A stretch of DNA of 36,354 bases. Source: Gemmatimonadaceae bacterium (GTDB lineage: Bacteria > Gemmatimonadota > Gemmatimonadetes > Gemmatimonadales > Gemmatimonadaceae). Shown here piece by piece: positions 25,084-32,933 of the stretch. A model generated the notes under the pieces. That model was not told the origin of the DNA, did no database searches, and saw only the letters and a list, made by a program, of their open reading frames with translations. The stretch spans positions 1 through 36,354 of the forward strand of contig JABFYH010000200.1 in NCBI GenBank assembly GCA_013361335.1, given 5' to 3'. The translations under genes were made by a program, and so were the position numbers. Position 1 is the stretch's first letter; each line of letters starts with the position of its first letter.

Positions 25084-25629
25084 CTACGGCGTGATGAGAA
25101 CCGGCGTGCCGATCGGCACGACGCTCCAGAGCTCCTCGATCTCCTCGTCCGTCAACGCGACACAGCCGTTGGTCCAGTCGGCCGTGCGGTGGTACGCGCC
25201 GACGCTCCCTTTCCCGTTCGGCAGGCCGTGGATCATGATGTTGCCACCGGGATCGACGCCGAGCGCCTCGGCGCGCTGCCGGTGGGCCGCGTCGGGGTAG
25301 GAGATCCGCAGCGAGAGATGGTAGTCGCTGTGCGCGTTGCGTCCCTCGATGGAGAAGAGCCCCTCCGGGGTGCGGCGGTCGCCGGCGGAGAGCTTGTCGC
25401 CGACGGGGTTACCCCCCAGCGCCACGAGATAGCTCCGGATCGGCCGCCCCATGTGATACAGGGTGAGCCGGTGCGCCCGCTTCTCGATCACCACGCTGTC
25501 GGCGAGGCCGACCGGACCACCCCCCGTCCGCGGGCGGGTGATGCGCACGGGCAGCTTGGTCGCAGGAGCCTTCGCGGGCGGATCGGTGGGCCCGACGAGC
25601 AGGGCCGCGAGAAGGAGGGCGTGCAGCAT
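25084..25629 (-). CDS. L,D-transpeptidase family protein (ErfK/YbiS-like)
   Basis: A 181-residue exported protein with a short signal peptide (MLHALLLAALLVGPT), a Pro/Ala/Lys spacer, and a compact YkuD domain. It starts DSVVIEKRAHRLTLYHMGRP and contains RRTPEGLFSIEGRN, GNIMIHGLPNGKG and the catalytic DWTNGCVALTDEE with Cys156. The catalytic motif uses TNGC instead of SHGC, a common variant. It probably works on peptidoglycan peptides in the periplasm. This is the second of three such genes in 8 kb. It is transcribed away from the M13 peptidase terminator. Confidence 0.92.
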   Translation of the reverse strand: MLHALLLAALLVGPTDPPAKAPATKLPVRITRPRTGGGPVGLADSVVIEKRAHRLTLYHMGRPIRSYLVALGGNPVGDKLSAGDRRTPEGLFSIEGRNAHSDYHLSLRISYPDAAHRQRAEALGVDPGGNIMIHGLPNGKGSVGAYHRTADWTNGCVALTDEEIEELWSVVPIGTPVLITP

Positions 25630-25740
25630 GAGAGGCCGCCGAGGAGGGAGAAACGCACGAGAGCGGACTCAGGCGTGGCCAGTCCGCGCATCCCCTAGAC
25701 GATCGATCTCACCCGCGCGATACGAGTTCTCCACATGCCA

Positions 25741-25774
25741 AACGAGCCCGTTTCCCGAGGGAAACGAGCTCGTT
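25741..25774 (-). terminator. intrinsic-type terminator downstream of the M13 peptidase gene
   Basis: Arms 25741-25756 and 25759-25774 pair over 15 of 16 positions with a two-base centre (AACGAGC pairs with GCTCGTT, CGTTTCCC with GGGAAACG). On the minus strand it lies 49 bases past the M13 stop codon and is followed by a weak T stretch. Confidence 0.75.
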
Positions 25775-25822
25775 CGGCGCCGACTGGTGCGGCGGGTCAC
25801 ACCGCCATCATCTTTGTGATTC

Positions 25823-27871
25823 CTACCAGATCTGCGCCCGGATCGAGTCCCCGCGGACCATCGGATCGCCCGGCGAGCAGCTGAACGCCCGGGCGAACTC
25901 CGGCATGTTCGACAGCGGCCCGTTCACCCGCCACCGCGCCGGCGCGTGCGGATTGGTGTTGACCTGCACCCGTTCCGCCTCCGGCCGGCTGGCCTCGCGC
26001 CACACCTGTGCCCACGAGAGGAAGAACCGCTGCTCCGGGGTGAATCCGTCGATCTTCGCCGGCCGCGGCTTCCCGGCCAGCGACTTCTGGAACGCCGCAT
26101 AGGCGATCGTGAGCCCGCCCAGGTCGGCGATGTTCTCGCCGAGCGTGAGCTTGCCGTTCACGTGCGTGGCGGAGTCGATGACGGTGTACCGGTCGAACTG
26201 GTCGGAGACGAGCTGGGCGCGTGCCTTGTACGCGGCGGCGTCCTGCGACGTCCACCAATCGCGCAGGTTGCCGGCGGCGTCGAACTGCCGCCCCTGGTCG
26301 TCGAATCCGTGGGTCATCTCGTGCCCGATGACGGCGCCCATCCCACCATAGTTCACCGCGTCGTCCGCGGTGGGATCGTAGAAGGGCGGCTGGAGGATCC
26401 CCGCCGGGAAGACGATCTCGTTGAGCGTCGGGCTGTAATAGGCGTTCACCGTGGGCGGAATCATCCCCCACTCCGTGCGGTCCACCGGCTTCCCGAGCTT
26501 CGCCCACTGGCGCGCCGTGCCCCATCGATTGGCCGCCAGCAGGTTCTCCGCGTACGCGCCCCGCTTCACCCGCAGCGCGGAGTAGTCCCGCCACTTGTCG
26601 GGATACCCGATCTTGCGCGTGAACGCATCGAGCTTCACCAGCGCCATCCGCTTCGTGCTGTCCGACATCCAGCCGAGCTGCCCGATGCGCTCCCGCAGCG
26701 CGTCGCGCAGGTTGTTCACCATGGCCAGCGCCCGCGCCTTCGCCGCCGGCGTGAAGGTCCGCGCCACGTACAGCTCGCCGACCGCCTCGCCGAGCACGGC
26801 CTCGGTCGCGCCGAGGCAGCGCTTCCAGCGCGGACGCAGCTCCTTGGCGCCCGTGAGGTTCTGCGACCACGAGAAGGCCTGGTTCACGAACGCGCTGCTC
26901 AACGCCGGCATCGAGGTGTTCGCGGCGCGCCAGCGCAGATAGGCCTTCCAGTCCTCGAGCGGGACGGTGGCCACCAGGGTGTCGAGCGTGCGGAAGAAAT
27001 CGGGCTGGCGCACGTTCACCACGGTGACGTGCTTCGCGCCCACGTCCTGGAGATAGCGCGTCATGTCGACGTGCGGTGCGAGCGCCTGGAACTCCGTGAG
27101 CGACATCTTGTGATACACGGCGTTCGGGTCCCGCATGGCCACGCGTGGCATGCTGCCGCTGGCGAGACGCGTCTCGAGCGCCATCACGCGTGCCGCATCG
27201 CGCTGCGCGTCGGCGTCGCTCTCCCCGAGCAGCACGAAGGTGCGCGCCACGTGCTCGACGTACCTGCCCTGCAGCGCCTTCGACTTCTCGTCGGTGCGGA
27301 GGTAGTAGTCGCGCTCGGGCATGCCGAGGCCACCCTGCCCCGCCTGGGCGATCATGTCGGCGCTGCTCTTCGGATCCTGCGCGGCGCCGATGCCGAACGG
27401 CGCCAGCCCGGCGCGCTGGTCGAGATCACCGAACGAACGGCTCAGCTGCTCCCGGGTGGTGATCGCGGCGATCGCGTCGAGCGTCGGCTGCAGGGGCGTC
27501 CGCCCCATCGCCTCGATCCGCGACGAATCCATGCACGTGCCGTAGAAGGTGCCGATCTTCCAGAGGTTGCTTCCGGCCCTGGCGGTCGGGGCGCGCTTCG
27601 CCGCGTCCTCCAGGATGTCGTGCACCACCGCCTCGTTCTTGTCCGAGAGCTGCTGGAAGCTGCCCCACACCGCGTACGCGGCGGGAATGGTGGCGCGCGT
27701 CTGCCAGCCGCCGTTCGCGTACTCGTAGAAGTCCTGACAGGCGAGGCAGGTGGTGTCCATGTTCGCCCGGTCGATCGCGCGCGACGCGGGAGTCGTCTGG
27801 GCGGCGGCCGTCGCCGCGGCGGCGATCACGAGCAGCGCCGCGAGGACGCCTCGGGTGAGAGTCTGCATCAT
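25823..27871 (-). CDS. M13 (neprilysin-type) zinc metallopeptidase, secreted
   Basis: A 682-residue endopeptidase of the neprilysin/PepO family. The signal peptide (MMQTLTRGVLAALL through AATAAAQ) sends it to the periplasm. The N-terminal cap domain begins CLACQDFYEYANGGW, typical of M13. The catalytic domain has NAYYSPTLNEIVFPAGILQPP, the zinc motif HEMTH (517-521), and the third ligand in GENIADLGG (Glu579, with Asp583), all intact. It ends CSPGDPMVRGDSIRAQIW, close to the C-terminal CSPGDPM signature. It would cut short peptides. Two adjacent ATG codons (27871 and 27868) could start it. The fused M28/M49 peptidase gene lies 55 bases upstream, with a palindrome between them, so the two peptidases may be co-expressed. 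Confidence 0.95.
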   Translation of the reverse strand: MMQTLTRGVLAALLVIAAAATAAAQTTPASRAIDRANMDTTCLACQDFYEYANGGWQTRATIPAAYAVWGSFQQLSDKNEAVVHDILEDAAKRAPTARAGSNLWKIGTFYGTCMDSSRIEAMGRTPLQPTLDAIAAITTREQLSRSFGDLDQRAGLAPFGIGAAQDPKSSADMIAQAGQGGLGMPERDYYLRTDEKSKALQGRYVEHVARTFVLLGESDADAQRDAARVMALETRLASGSMPRVAMRDPNAVYHKMSLTEFQALAPHVDMTRYLQDVGAKHVTVVNVRQPDFFRTLDTLVATVPLEDWKAYLRWRAANTSMPALSSAFVNQAFSWSQNLTGAKELRPRWKRCLGATEAVLGEAVGELYVARTFTPAAKARALAMVNNLRDALRERIGQLGWMSDSTKRMALVKLDAFTRKIGYPDKWRDYSALRVKRGAYAENLLAANRWGTARQWAKLGKPVDRTEWGMIPPTVNAYYSPTLNEIVFPAGILQPPFYDPTADDAVNYGGMGAVIGHEMTHGFDDQGRQFDAAGNLRDWWTSQDAAAYKARAQLVSDQFDRYTVIDSATHVNGKLTLGENIADLGGLTIAYAAFQKSLAGKPRPAKIDGFTPEQRFFLSWAQVWREASRPEAERVQVNTNPHAPARWRVNGPLSNMPEFARAFSCSPGDPMVRGDSIRAQIW

Positions 27872-27891
27872 GGGAGAGTGGGAACGAGGGT

Positions 27892-27913
27892 GGACGCGGC
27901 ACGTGCCGCGTCC
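27892..27913. repeat. perfect 22 bp palindrome between two peptidase genes
   Basis: The sequence is fully self-complementary over 22 bases, with GGACGCGGCAC as the left half. It lies between the fused peptidase stop (27927) and the M13 start (27871). A hairpin with the same GACGCGG/CCGCGTC stem stands upstream of the fused peptidase gene at 30651-30669. It could be a terminator, a regulator site or a repeat remnant. Confidence 0.6.
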
Positions 27914-27926
27914 TCGTACGCTAACA

Positions 27927-30623
27927 CTAGCGGCCCTGGTCGTACACGATGTCCACGGGGATCCCCTTCGACCGCAGGCGGTCGAGATCGCCGCGCAGCA
28001 CCGCCCCGATCGTGCCGCGGTCGCTGTAGAGCCGCGCCACCCCGGCATAATCCCCGTTCCCTTGCAGGGTGAGGATGTCGCGGGAGAGGGCATCCGCGGC
28101 CGAGCGCATCCGCGCGACGTCGACGCGGTACTTGCCGTTCGCCTCGCGGGTGAAGGCGCCGGCGTCCTGGAGATAGTTGAAGGCGACGACGTTGGCGCGT
28201 CCATGCGCATCCGCCGCGCCGAAGCGCACCGAACGAAAGAGGCTCGCGAGAAAGGTGACGTAGTTGTCGTCGATCGACTCGCTCCCCATCTCGCCCTGCG
28301 CATTGAGCTGCCGCACCATGTAGAGGCCGAGGATGTCGGCCTTCCCCTCCTCGAGGGCGCCTGCCTTCTCCTTCAGCGCCGCGCGCACCGTGCCCTTGCC
28401 GTCGATCGTGTTCTTGATGCCCAGGCCATGCGCCACCTCGTGGAACATGACGTTCTCGAAGAAGGCGTCGAAGGTGACGTGCGGGAGCTGGTCGTCGACG
28501 ATCAGCTCCTGCGCGATGGGGAGCAGGATGCGGTCGTACTTGGCGCGCATGGCGTTCTTGAGCTGGAGCCGCCGCGTCCCCTTCCGCAGCTGCACCGTCT
28601 CGTCGTTCGGCAGATTGATCGCGATCGTCTTCGAGCCGACGTTCGCCTGGCCCGCGACGTACACGACGTCGTACGCGTTGAGGTCGGCGTCGGTGCCCGG
28701 CCGCTCGCGCTTGTACGCGGCCGGCACGGGGATGCCGCGCTGCAGCGCTGGCAGCATCCGCGCGTACTTCGCCAGCCGCTGGCTCCAGGCGAGATCCTTC
28801 ACGAGCACGAACGCCTCGTTGGCCGCCTTGTAGCCGAACAGCTCGTCCTCGTAGGTCTCGATGGGCCCGAGCACCAGCTCCAGCCTGTTCCGCTTCATGT
28901 CCATCCAGGCCAGGTCGCTCGGCTGGTAGCGATCGGTGACGAGCGCCGTCGCCAGGAGCGTGAGGTATCGGCGCAGGCCCGGATCCTCGGCGAGTGTCGC
29001 GGCCTCGCGCAGCTTGGCCGCGGCGCGCTCGTTGGCCGAGGCGAAGAACTGCCCGTAGGGAATGGCGACCAATTCGCCTCGGCCATCGCGCCGTACCATC
29101 GTGTAGAGCGACTTGAGGCTGTCGGCGCGGCGGCCGCCCGGTGCGACCGCCCGCTCGAACTCGTCCTTCGTCATGTCGCGCGGATAGAAGTTCGCGCCGG
29201 CGGGCTTGGGGCCGGCGCCGGCGACGAAGGGCGCGTTGTCGTCGAGCCGGTCCCACGGGCCGACGTTGATCTCGACGAGCCGCCGGACGTCGGCCTGCGG
29301 GATGTTGCGCAGCAGCGAATCGCGATTGCCGAAGGCCTGCATCCAGTAGATGCCGTGCATCTCGCGCGCGGCGTCGATGAGCAGCGGCAGCATGCGCCGC
29401 TCCCAGCGCGTCAGCCCCGCCGTGTCGGGGGCGAGGCGGACCGTCGTGTAGCGGGCCAGTCGTTCGGCCGGGCTGGCGGGCGGCAGCTGCGACGGGTTCG
29501 ACGGCAGCGGCGTCGGCCTGGTCGCCGTCGGCGCGACGGGGGCAGCGGGTCGACCGCCCTCGTTCCAGCGCGGGGTCGGACCGTCGGCGAGCAGGCGCGT
29601 CGCCTGCGCTGCCGCGTGCACCACCGCCGTCATGTGTGCGAAGTCGACGTGCGCCACGTCGTCGCTCGGATGGTGGTAGTCCTCGTGCATGTTGTACGAC
29701 GACAGCGTGTGCGCGGGGATGCCCATCTGCGCGAAGGCGATGTTGTCGCTGCGCGTGAAGAACTGCTGGGCGAGGCGGCGGTCGGCGACGATCGGCAGCC
29801 CCGCCGCGGCGAACATCGCGCCCATCGTGGAGCGCTCGTAACCGGTGAGCCAGGCGCGGCCCGGACCGCCCGCGAGAGAGTCCGGGCGGCCGATCATCTC
29901 GATCTCGAGGTTGGCGGTGAGCTGCGACAGCGGAACCGCCGGATGCGCGATGAACCATCGGGTGCCGAGGAGTCCCACCTCTTCGCCCGTCGTGGCGACG
30001 AACAGGACGGTGCGCTTCGGCGCCGGCCCCGCGGCCAGCGCACGCGCCGCCTCGAGCACGGCCACCACGCCGGACGCATCGTCGTCGGCGCCGTTGTAGA
30101 TGGAGTCGCCGTTGACCGCGGTGCCGACCCCCAGATGATCGTAGTGGGCGTCGACGAGCACGACGGAGTCGCGCAGCACCGGATCGCTCCCACGGAGCCG
30201 CCCGACGACGTTCACCGCGGTGCGCCGGCGCGCGACCGGTACGGTATCGAGCGCCGCGAAGCTGGCGTAGCCCACCGGCCGCGTGCGGGTGACGACGGTG
30301 CCGTTCGGCATCGTGCGCGACTGGGTGGCCACCGCCACGGGCACGCGCTGGAAGTAGCCGCTGTCCCCCGCCGGCTCGAGCCCGATCCGCTGCATCTCGG
30401 CGGCGATGATCCGGGCCGCACGCGCGGACCCGGGTGTGCCGGTCGCGCGGCCCTCGAGCGAGTCGTCGGCGAGAGCGCTCAGCAGACGCCGGACGTCGCT
30501 CTCGGTGGGAATGGACCGTCGCGGAATCTGGGCAGGAGCCGGAGGCGCGACGCCGGCGAGAGAGGCCGCCAGAGCCACGCCGAGCCCCAACACGAACAGC
30601 CTCGGACGAAGGAGCGAGGTCAT
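27927..30623 (-). CDS. secreted fusion of an M28 aminopeptidase domain and an M49-like metallopeptidase domain
   Basis: An 898-residue exported protein that appears to join two unrelated zinc peptidases. After a signal peptide (about 1-32), the M28 domain spans about 40-350 with co-catalytic zinc residues in DAHYDHLG (His160, Asp162), NGADDDASG (around Asp181), TTGEEVGLLG (Glu214/215), NLEIEMIGRPD and GIPAHTLSS (His305). A Pro/Ala/Thr linker follows (about 355-390). The second half (390-898) resembles bacterial relatives of dipeptidyl peptidase III. It has FHEVAHGLG (728-732, HExxH in place of the canonical M49 HExxxH) and EEGKADILG (758-763) as third-ligand region. The two parts are in one frame with no internal stop; an internal start cannot be excluded. 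Likely role: periplasmic peptide breakdown from N-termini in two modes. It precedes the M13 gene. Confidence 0.9.
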   Translation of the reverse strand: MTSLLRPRLFVLGLGVALAASLAGVAPPAPAQIPRRSIPTESDVRRLLSALADDSLEGRATGTPGSARAARIIAAEMQRIGLEPAGDSGYFQRVPVAVATQSRTMPNGTVVTRTRPVGYASFAALDTVPVARRRTAVNVVGRLRGSDPVLRDSVVLVDAHYDHLGVGTAVNGDSIYNGADDDASGVVAVLEAARALAAGPAPKRTVLFVATTGEEVGLLGTRWFIAHPAVPLSQLTANLEIEMIGRPDSLAGGPGRAWLTGYERSTMGAMFAAAGLPIVADRRLAQQFFTRSDNIAFAQMGIPAHTLSSYNMHEDYHHPSDDVAHVDFAHMTAVVHAAAQATRLLADGPTPRWNEGGRPAAPVAPTATRPTPLPSNPSQLPPASPAERLARYTTVRLAPDTAGLTRWERRMLPLLIDAAREMHGIYWMQAFGNRDSLLRNIPQADVRRLVEINVGPWDRLDDNAPFVAGAGPKPAGANFYPRDMTKDEFERAVAPGGRRADSLKSLYTMVRRDGRGELVAIPYGQFFASANERAAAKLREAATLAEDPGLRRYLTLLATALVTDRYQPSDLAWMDMKRNRLELVLGPIETYEDELFGYKAANEAFVLVKDLAWSQRLAKYARMLPALQRGIPVPAAYKRERPGTDADLNAYDVVYVAGQANVGSKTIAINLPNDETVQLRKGTRRLQLKNAMRAKYDRILLPIAQELIVDDQLPHVTFDAFFENVMFHEVAHGLGIKNTIDGKGTVRAALKEKAGALEEGKADILGLYMVRQLNAQGEMGSESIDDNYVTFLASLFRSVRFGAADAHGRANVVAFNYLQDAGAFTREANGKYRVDVARMRSAADALSRDILTLQGNGDYAGVARLYSDRGTIGAVLRGDLDRLRSKGIPVDIVYDQGR

Positions 30624-30650
30624 CGGGAATTCAACGAGAAAGGGGGAAGA

Positions 30651-30669
30651 GACGCGGCAACCCCGCGTC
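30651..30669. repeat. short hairpin sharing its stem with the palindrome at 27892
   Basis: GACGCGG and CCGCGTC pair around a CAACC loop. It lies 28 bases upstream of the fused peptidase start, inside the divergent region before the third L,D-transpeptidase gene. On the minus strand a pyrimidine-rich tract follows it. It is possibly a leader hairpin. Confidence 0.45.
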
Positions 30670-30775
30670 CAGCGAGAATACCGCGCGATTTCGGGTCACG
30701 CCACGGTCGTTCGGTGGAACGTCGCTTGCCCAGGTGTTTACGACCACTGGTTTTTCTTACTCACGGGATGGATGC

Positions 30776-31357
30776 ATGATCCAGAGACGTACGCGGAACA
30801 GAATTGCCCTCTTCGGTGCCCCACTGGCCGTCGCGTTGGTGCTCGGCCTTGGCGCTCTCCGAACGCCGGTGGCCGATGGCACGCTGACGCTCGAGGCCAG
30901 CCTGTCGGCCAAGAAGCTGACGGTACGGCGGGACGGCGAGGTCGTGAAGGAATACGACGTGGCGGTCGGCCGGGACGGCCACCCCACGCCCACCGGGGAG
31001 TTCAGCATCCAGAAGATCGTCTGGAACCCCGCCTGGGCTCCGCCGGACGCCAAGTGGGCCCAGGGCAAGTCGGCGAAGGGGCCCGGCCATCCGGCGAATC
31101 CGATGAAGCTCGTCAAGATCTTCTGGAAGGAGCCGGACTACTACATCCACGGCACAGGCGACGTGGAGTCCCTCGGCTCGGCGGCCTCACATGGGTGCCT
31201 CCGCATGGACCCCGATGAGGCGGGCGAGCTGGCCTTGATGGTGATGGAGAATGCTGGCCAGTTCCGCGACTGGGATTGGGTGAAGGGCATCCTGCATCTC
31301 GGCGAGCAGCGCGTCGTGCGGCTGGCGACGCCGACGCCCTTGACGGTGTCGCCGTAG
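30776..31357 (+). CDS. L,D-transpeptidase (YkuD domain), membrane-anchored or secreted
   Basis: A 193-residue protein with a basic N-terminus, a hydrophobic segment (IALFGAPLAVALVLGLGAL) serving as signal or anchor, and a YkuD domain that follows almost at once (LEASLSAKKLTVRRDGEVV). The family core GRDGHPTPTGEFSI and the catalytic end YYIHGTGDVESLGSAASHGCLRM are intact, with Cys141 as nucleophile. The ATG at 30776 is the nearest in-frame start to the hydrophobic segment; earlier in-frame ATGs would add Arg-rich sequence with no signal. It diverges from the fused peptidase gene and precedes a GlsB-type gene. Third YkuD gene of the window. Confidence 0.93.
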   Translation: MIQRRTRNRIALFGAPLAVALVLGLGALRTPVADGTLTLEASLSAKKLTVRRDGEVVKEYDVAVGRDGHPTPTGEFSIQKIVWNPAWAPPDAKWAQGKSAKGPGHPANPMKLVKIFWKEPDYYIHGTGDVESLGSAASHGCLRMDPDEAGELALMVMENAGQFRDWDWVKGILHLGEQRVVRLATPTPLTVSP

Positions 31358-31442
31358 CGCCGAGGCACGCGGGGTGGGGCGCGCCGGCATGTGAGTTGCC
31401 CCGCATCCGCGGCGCTCCCTATCCCTCCCGGAGGAACGTGAC

Positions 31443-31706
31443 ATGGATCTCCTGACCTGGATCATCGTCGGGCTGGTAGCTGGCGTGCTCGCCTCGCTCG
31501 TGATGGGCGGAACGGGCTTCGGCATCATCGGCGACATCGTCATCGGCATCGTCGGCGCCTTCGTCGGCGGCTGGCTCTTTCGCCGGCTCGGCGTCTCGTC
31601 GCCGATGGGCGGTCTCGCGGGGGTGATCTTCGTCGCCTTCATCGGCGCGGTGGTGTTGATCTTCATCCTGCGATTGATCCGCGGCGGTCGCAGACCGGCA
31701 GTGTAG
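31443..31706 (+). CDS. GlsB/YeaQ/YmgE-family small membrane protein
   Basis: An 87-residue integral membrane protein with three glycine-rich helices: WIIVGLVAGVLASLVMGG, FGIIGDIVIGIVGAFVGGWL and GLAGVIFVAFIGAVVLIFIL. The spacing and the GDIVIGIVGAFVGGWLFRRLG segment are typical of the transglycosylase-associated (YeaQ/YmgE, GlsB) stress-response family. It is annotated as general stress-related; activity not established. An excellent GGAGGAACGTGAC leader precedes the ATG. Its stop codon is followed after four bases by a GGGCGGTC tandem array that folds as a hairpin shared with the convergent gene. Confidence 0.92.
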   Translation: MDLLTWIIVGLVAGVLASLVMGGTGFGIIGDIVIGIVGAFVGGWLFRRLGVSSPMGGLAGVIFVAFIGAVVLIFILRLIRGGRRPAV

Positions 31707-31710
31707 GATC

Positions 31711-31751
31711 GGGCGGTCGGGCGGTCGGGCGGTCAGACCGCCGGACCGCCC
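31711..31751. repeat. 8 bp tandem array forming a hairpin between convergent genes
   Basis: Three exact GGGCGGTC units (31711-31734) are followed by a near-exact inverted copy of two units (31736-31751, one mismatch). The arms meet around a single base, giving a hairpin. The right arm encodes the last five residues and stop of the minus-strand gene at 31733. Probable terminator for both genes; same family style as elements at 2675, 24357 and 35588. Confidence 0.75.
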
Positions 31752-32245
31752 CACTCCAGCTCCATCGTCTCGCCCGGCTGCGACGCCTGCCATCGCCGGA
31801 CGAGCTCCGAGAGGCGCGCCCGCACCCGATCCAGATCCGCGTCGGTGACGGAGACGGGGGAGGCGAGGCCGGCGTTCGCGAAGTAGGCGGCCGCCGAGGC
31901 GTTGCAGTCCTCGGCCGTGAGGCGATCGCCCGCGGCGCGCGCCGTATCGAAGCACCCGACGATCACCTCGGCCGGGAGCGCCTCTCGTGGCAGCGGTCCG
32001 CGCGGCCATGGCGTGCCGAAGTCGGTGAGCGCCCACCCTTCGGCGACGAGGCCGTAGAATCCGCGGCGGAGCTCGAGCTCCGTCTCGACCGCGTAATGCG
32101 TCAGGTCGTGCACCGCGAAGAACTCCGCGGTAGGGCCCGTGCGCTTCTGCCAGGTGCTCGTGCCGTCGGCGCGCCGGAGGGTGAAGACCACCCCACCGTC
32201 AGTCCGCCGCGTGAGGGCGATCGTCAGCGCCGGCCGCGCCACCAC
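31733..32245 (-). CDS. conserved-looking hypothetical protein with HDLTHY motif
   Basis: A 170-residue soluble protein of unrecognised family. The first part is beta-rich (LTIALTRRTDGGVVFTLRRADG). It is followed by FFAVHDLTHYAVETELELRRGFYGLVAEGW, where His, His and Glu are spaced as possible metal ligands (HxxxH, then E). The C-terminal third is an amphipathic helix region (DLDRVRARLSELVRRWQASQ). The start is GTG at 32245, immediately after the carbonic anhydrase stop codon, so the two are translationally linked. The final residues GGPAV are encoded by a tandem repeat arm. No function is proposed. Confidence 0.72.
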   Translation of the reverse strand: MVARPALTIALTRRTDGGVVFTLRRADGTSTWQKRTGPTAEFFAVHDLTHYAVETELELRRGFYGLVAEGWALTDFGTPWPRGPLPREALPAEVIVGCFDTARAAGDRLTAEDCNASAAAYFANAGLASPVSVTDADLDRVRARLSELVRRWQASQPGETMELEWGGPAV

Positions 32246-32902
32246 TCAGCCGACCGCGGTGGGATACCTGCCGGGGTGGAGGCGGCGCGCCAGATCGGCC
32301 GCGTCGACCGCGTTGGCGACCGTCGCCTCGAGGTCGCGAAGAATCCCGTCGTGGAGGCCGTAGACGCATCCGTGGATCGTGAGCGGCTGGCCGCGCTCCC
32401 ACGCGTCCTGCACCACCGTCGCCCGTGCCGTGTTCAGCACCTGTTCGGCGACGTTCAGCTCACAGAGCCGGTTCACGCGAGCCTCGCCGGCGAGCGGCGC
32501 GAGCTCGGCTTCGTGCTGCTGGGCCACGTCCTGCACATGACGCAGCCAGTTGTCGATCAGGCCGTACCGCTGGTCGTCCAGCGCCGCGCGCACACCGCCG
32601 CAGCCGTAGTGACCCGTGACGAGGATGTGCTCGACCTTCAGCACGTCCACCGCGTACTGGACGACGGTGAGGCAGTTGAGGTCCGTGTGCACCACGACGT
32701 TGGCGACGTTGCGGTGCACGAACATCTCGCCGGGCGGAAGCCCGACGATCTCGTTGGCCGGCACGCGGCTGTCCGAGCACCCGATCCACATGTACTTCGG
32801 CGCCTGCTGCGCGATGAGGCGCGTGAAGAAGGCCGGATCAGCGCGCACCATCTCGGCGGCCCAGGCGCGATTGTTGGCGAAGAGCTCTGGAATCTGCGTC
32901 AT
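32246..32902 (-). CDS. can: beta-class carbonic anhydrase
   Basis: Interconverts CO2 and bicarbonate with a zinc ion. The N-terminal zinc motif MWIGCSDSRVPAN gives Cys42 and the Asp44/Arg46 dyad. VTGHYGCGGVRAA gives His98 and Cys101. MFVHRNVANVV, LTVVQYAVDVLKVEHI and the C-terminal IHGCVYGLHDGIL are standard. At 218 residues it matches the E. coli Can enzyme, with IDNWLRHVQDV typical of that subgroup. It may supply bicarbonate for carboxylations or manage pH. It begins a two-gene unit with the HDLTHY protein; a small unknown gene lies 31 bases upstream on the same strand. Confidence 0.96.
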   Translation of the reverse strand: MTQIPELFANNRAWAAEMVRADPAFFTRLIAQQAPKYMWIGCSDSRVPANEIVGLPPGEMFVHRNVANVVVHTDLNCLTVVQYAVDVLKVEHILVTGHYGCGGVRAALDDQRYGLIDNWLRHVQDVAQQHEAELAPLAGEARVNRLCELNVAEQVLNTARATVVQDAWERGQPLTIHGCVYGLHDGILRDLEATVANAVDAADLARRLHPGRYPTAVG

Positions 32903-32933
32903 CGGGTGCGGCCGGCGGCGGTCAGGCGGGCGA

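Noticed and set aside
27750-30779. A plus-strand open frame of about 1000 codons opposite the fused peptidase.
   Set aside because: The translation has a low-complexity Arg/Val/Asp/His pattern, while the opposite strand encodes two complete sets of peptidase motifs. It is an antisense artefact of GC-rich codons.
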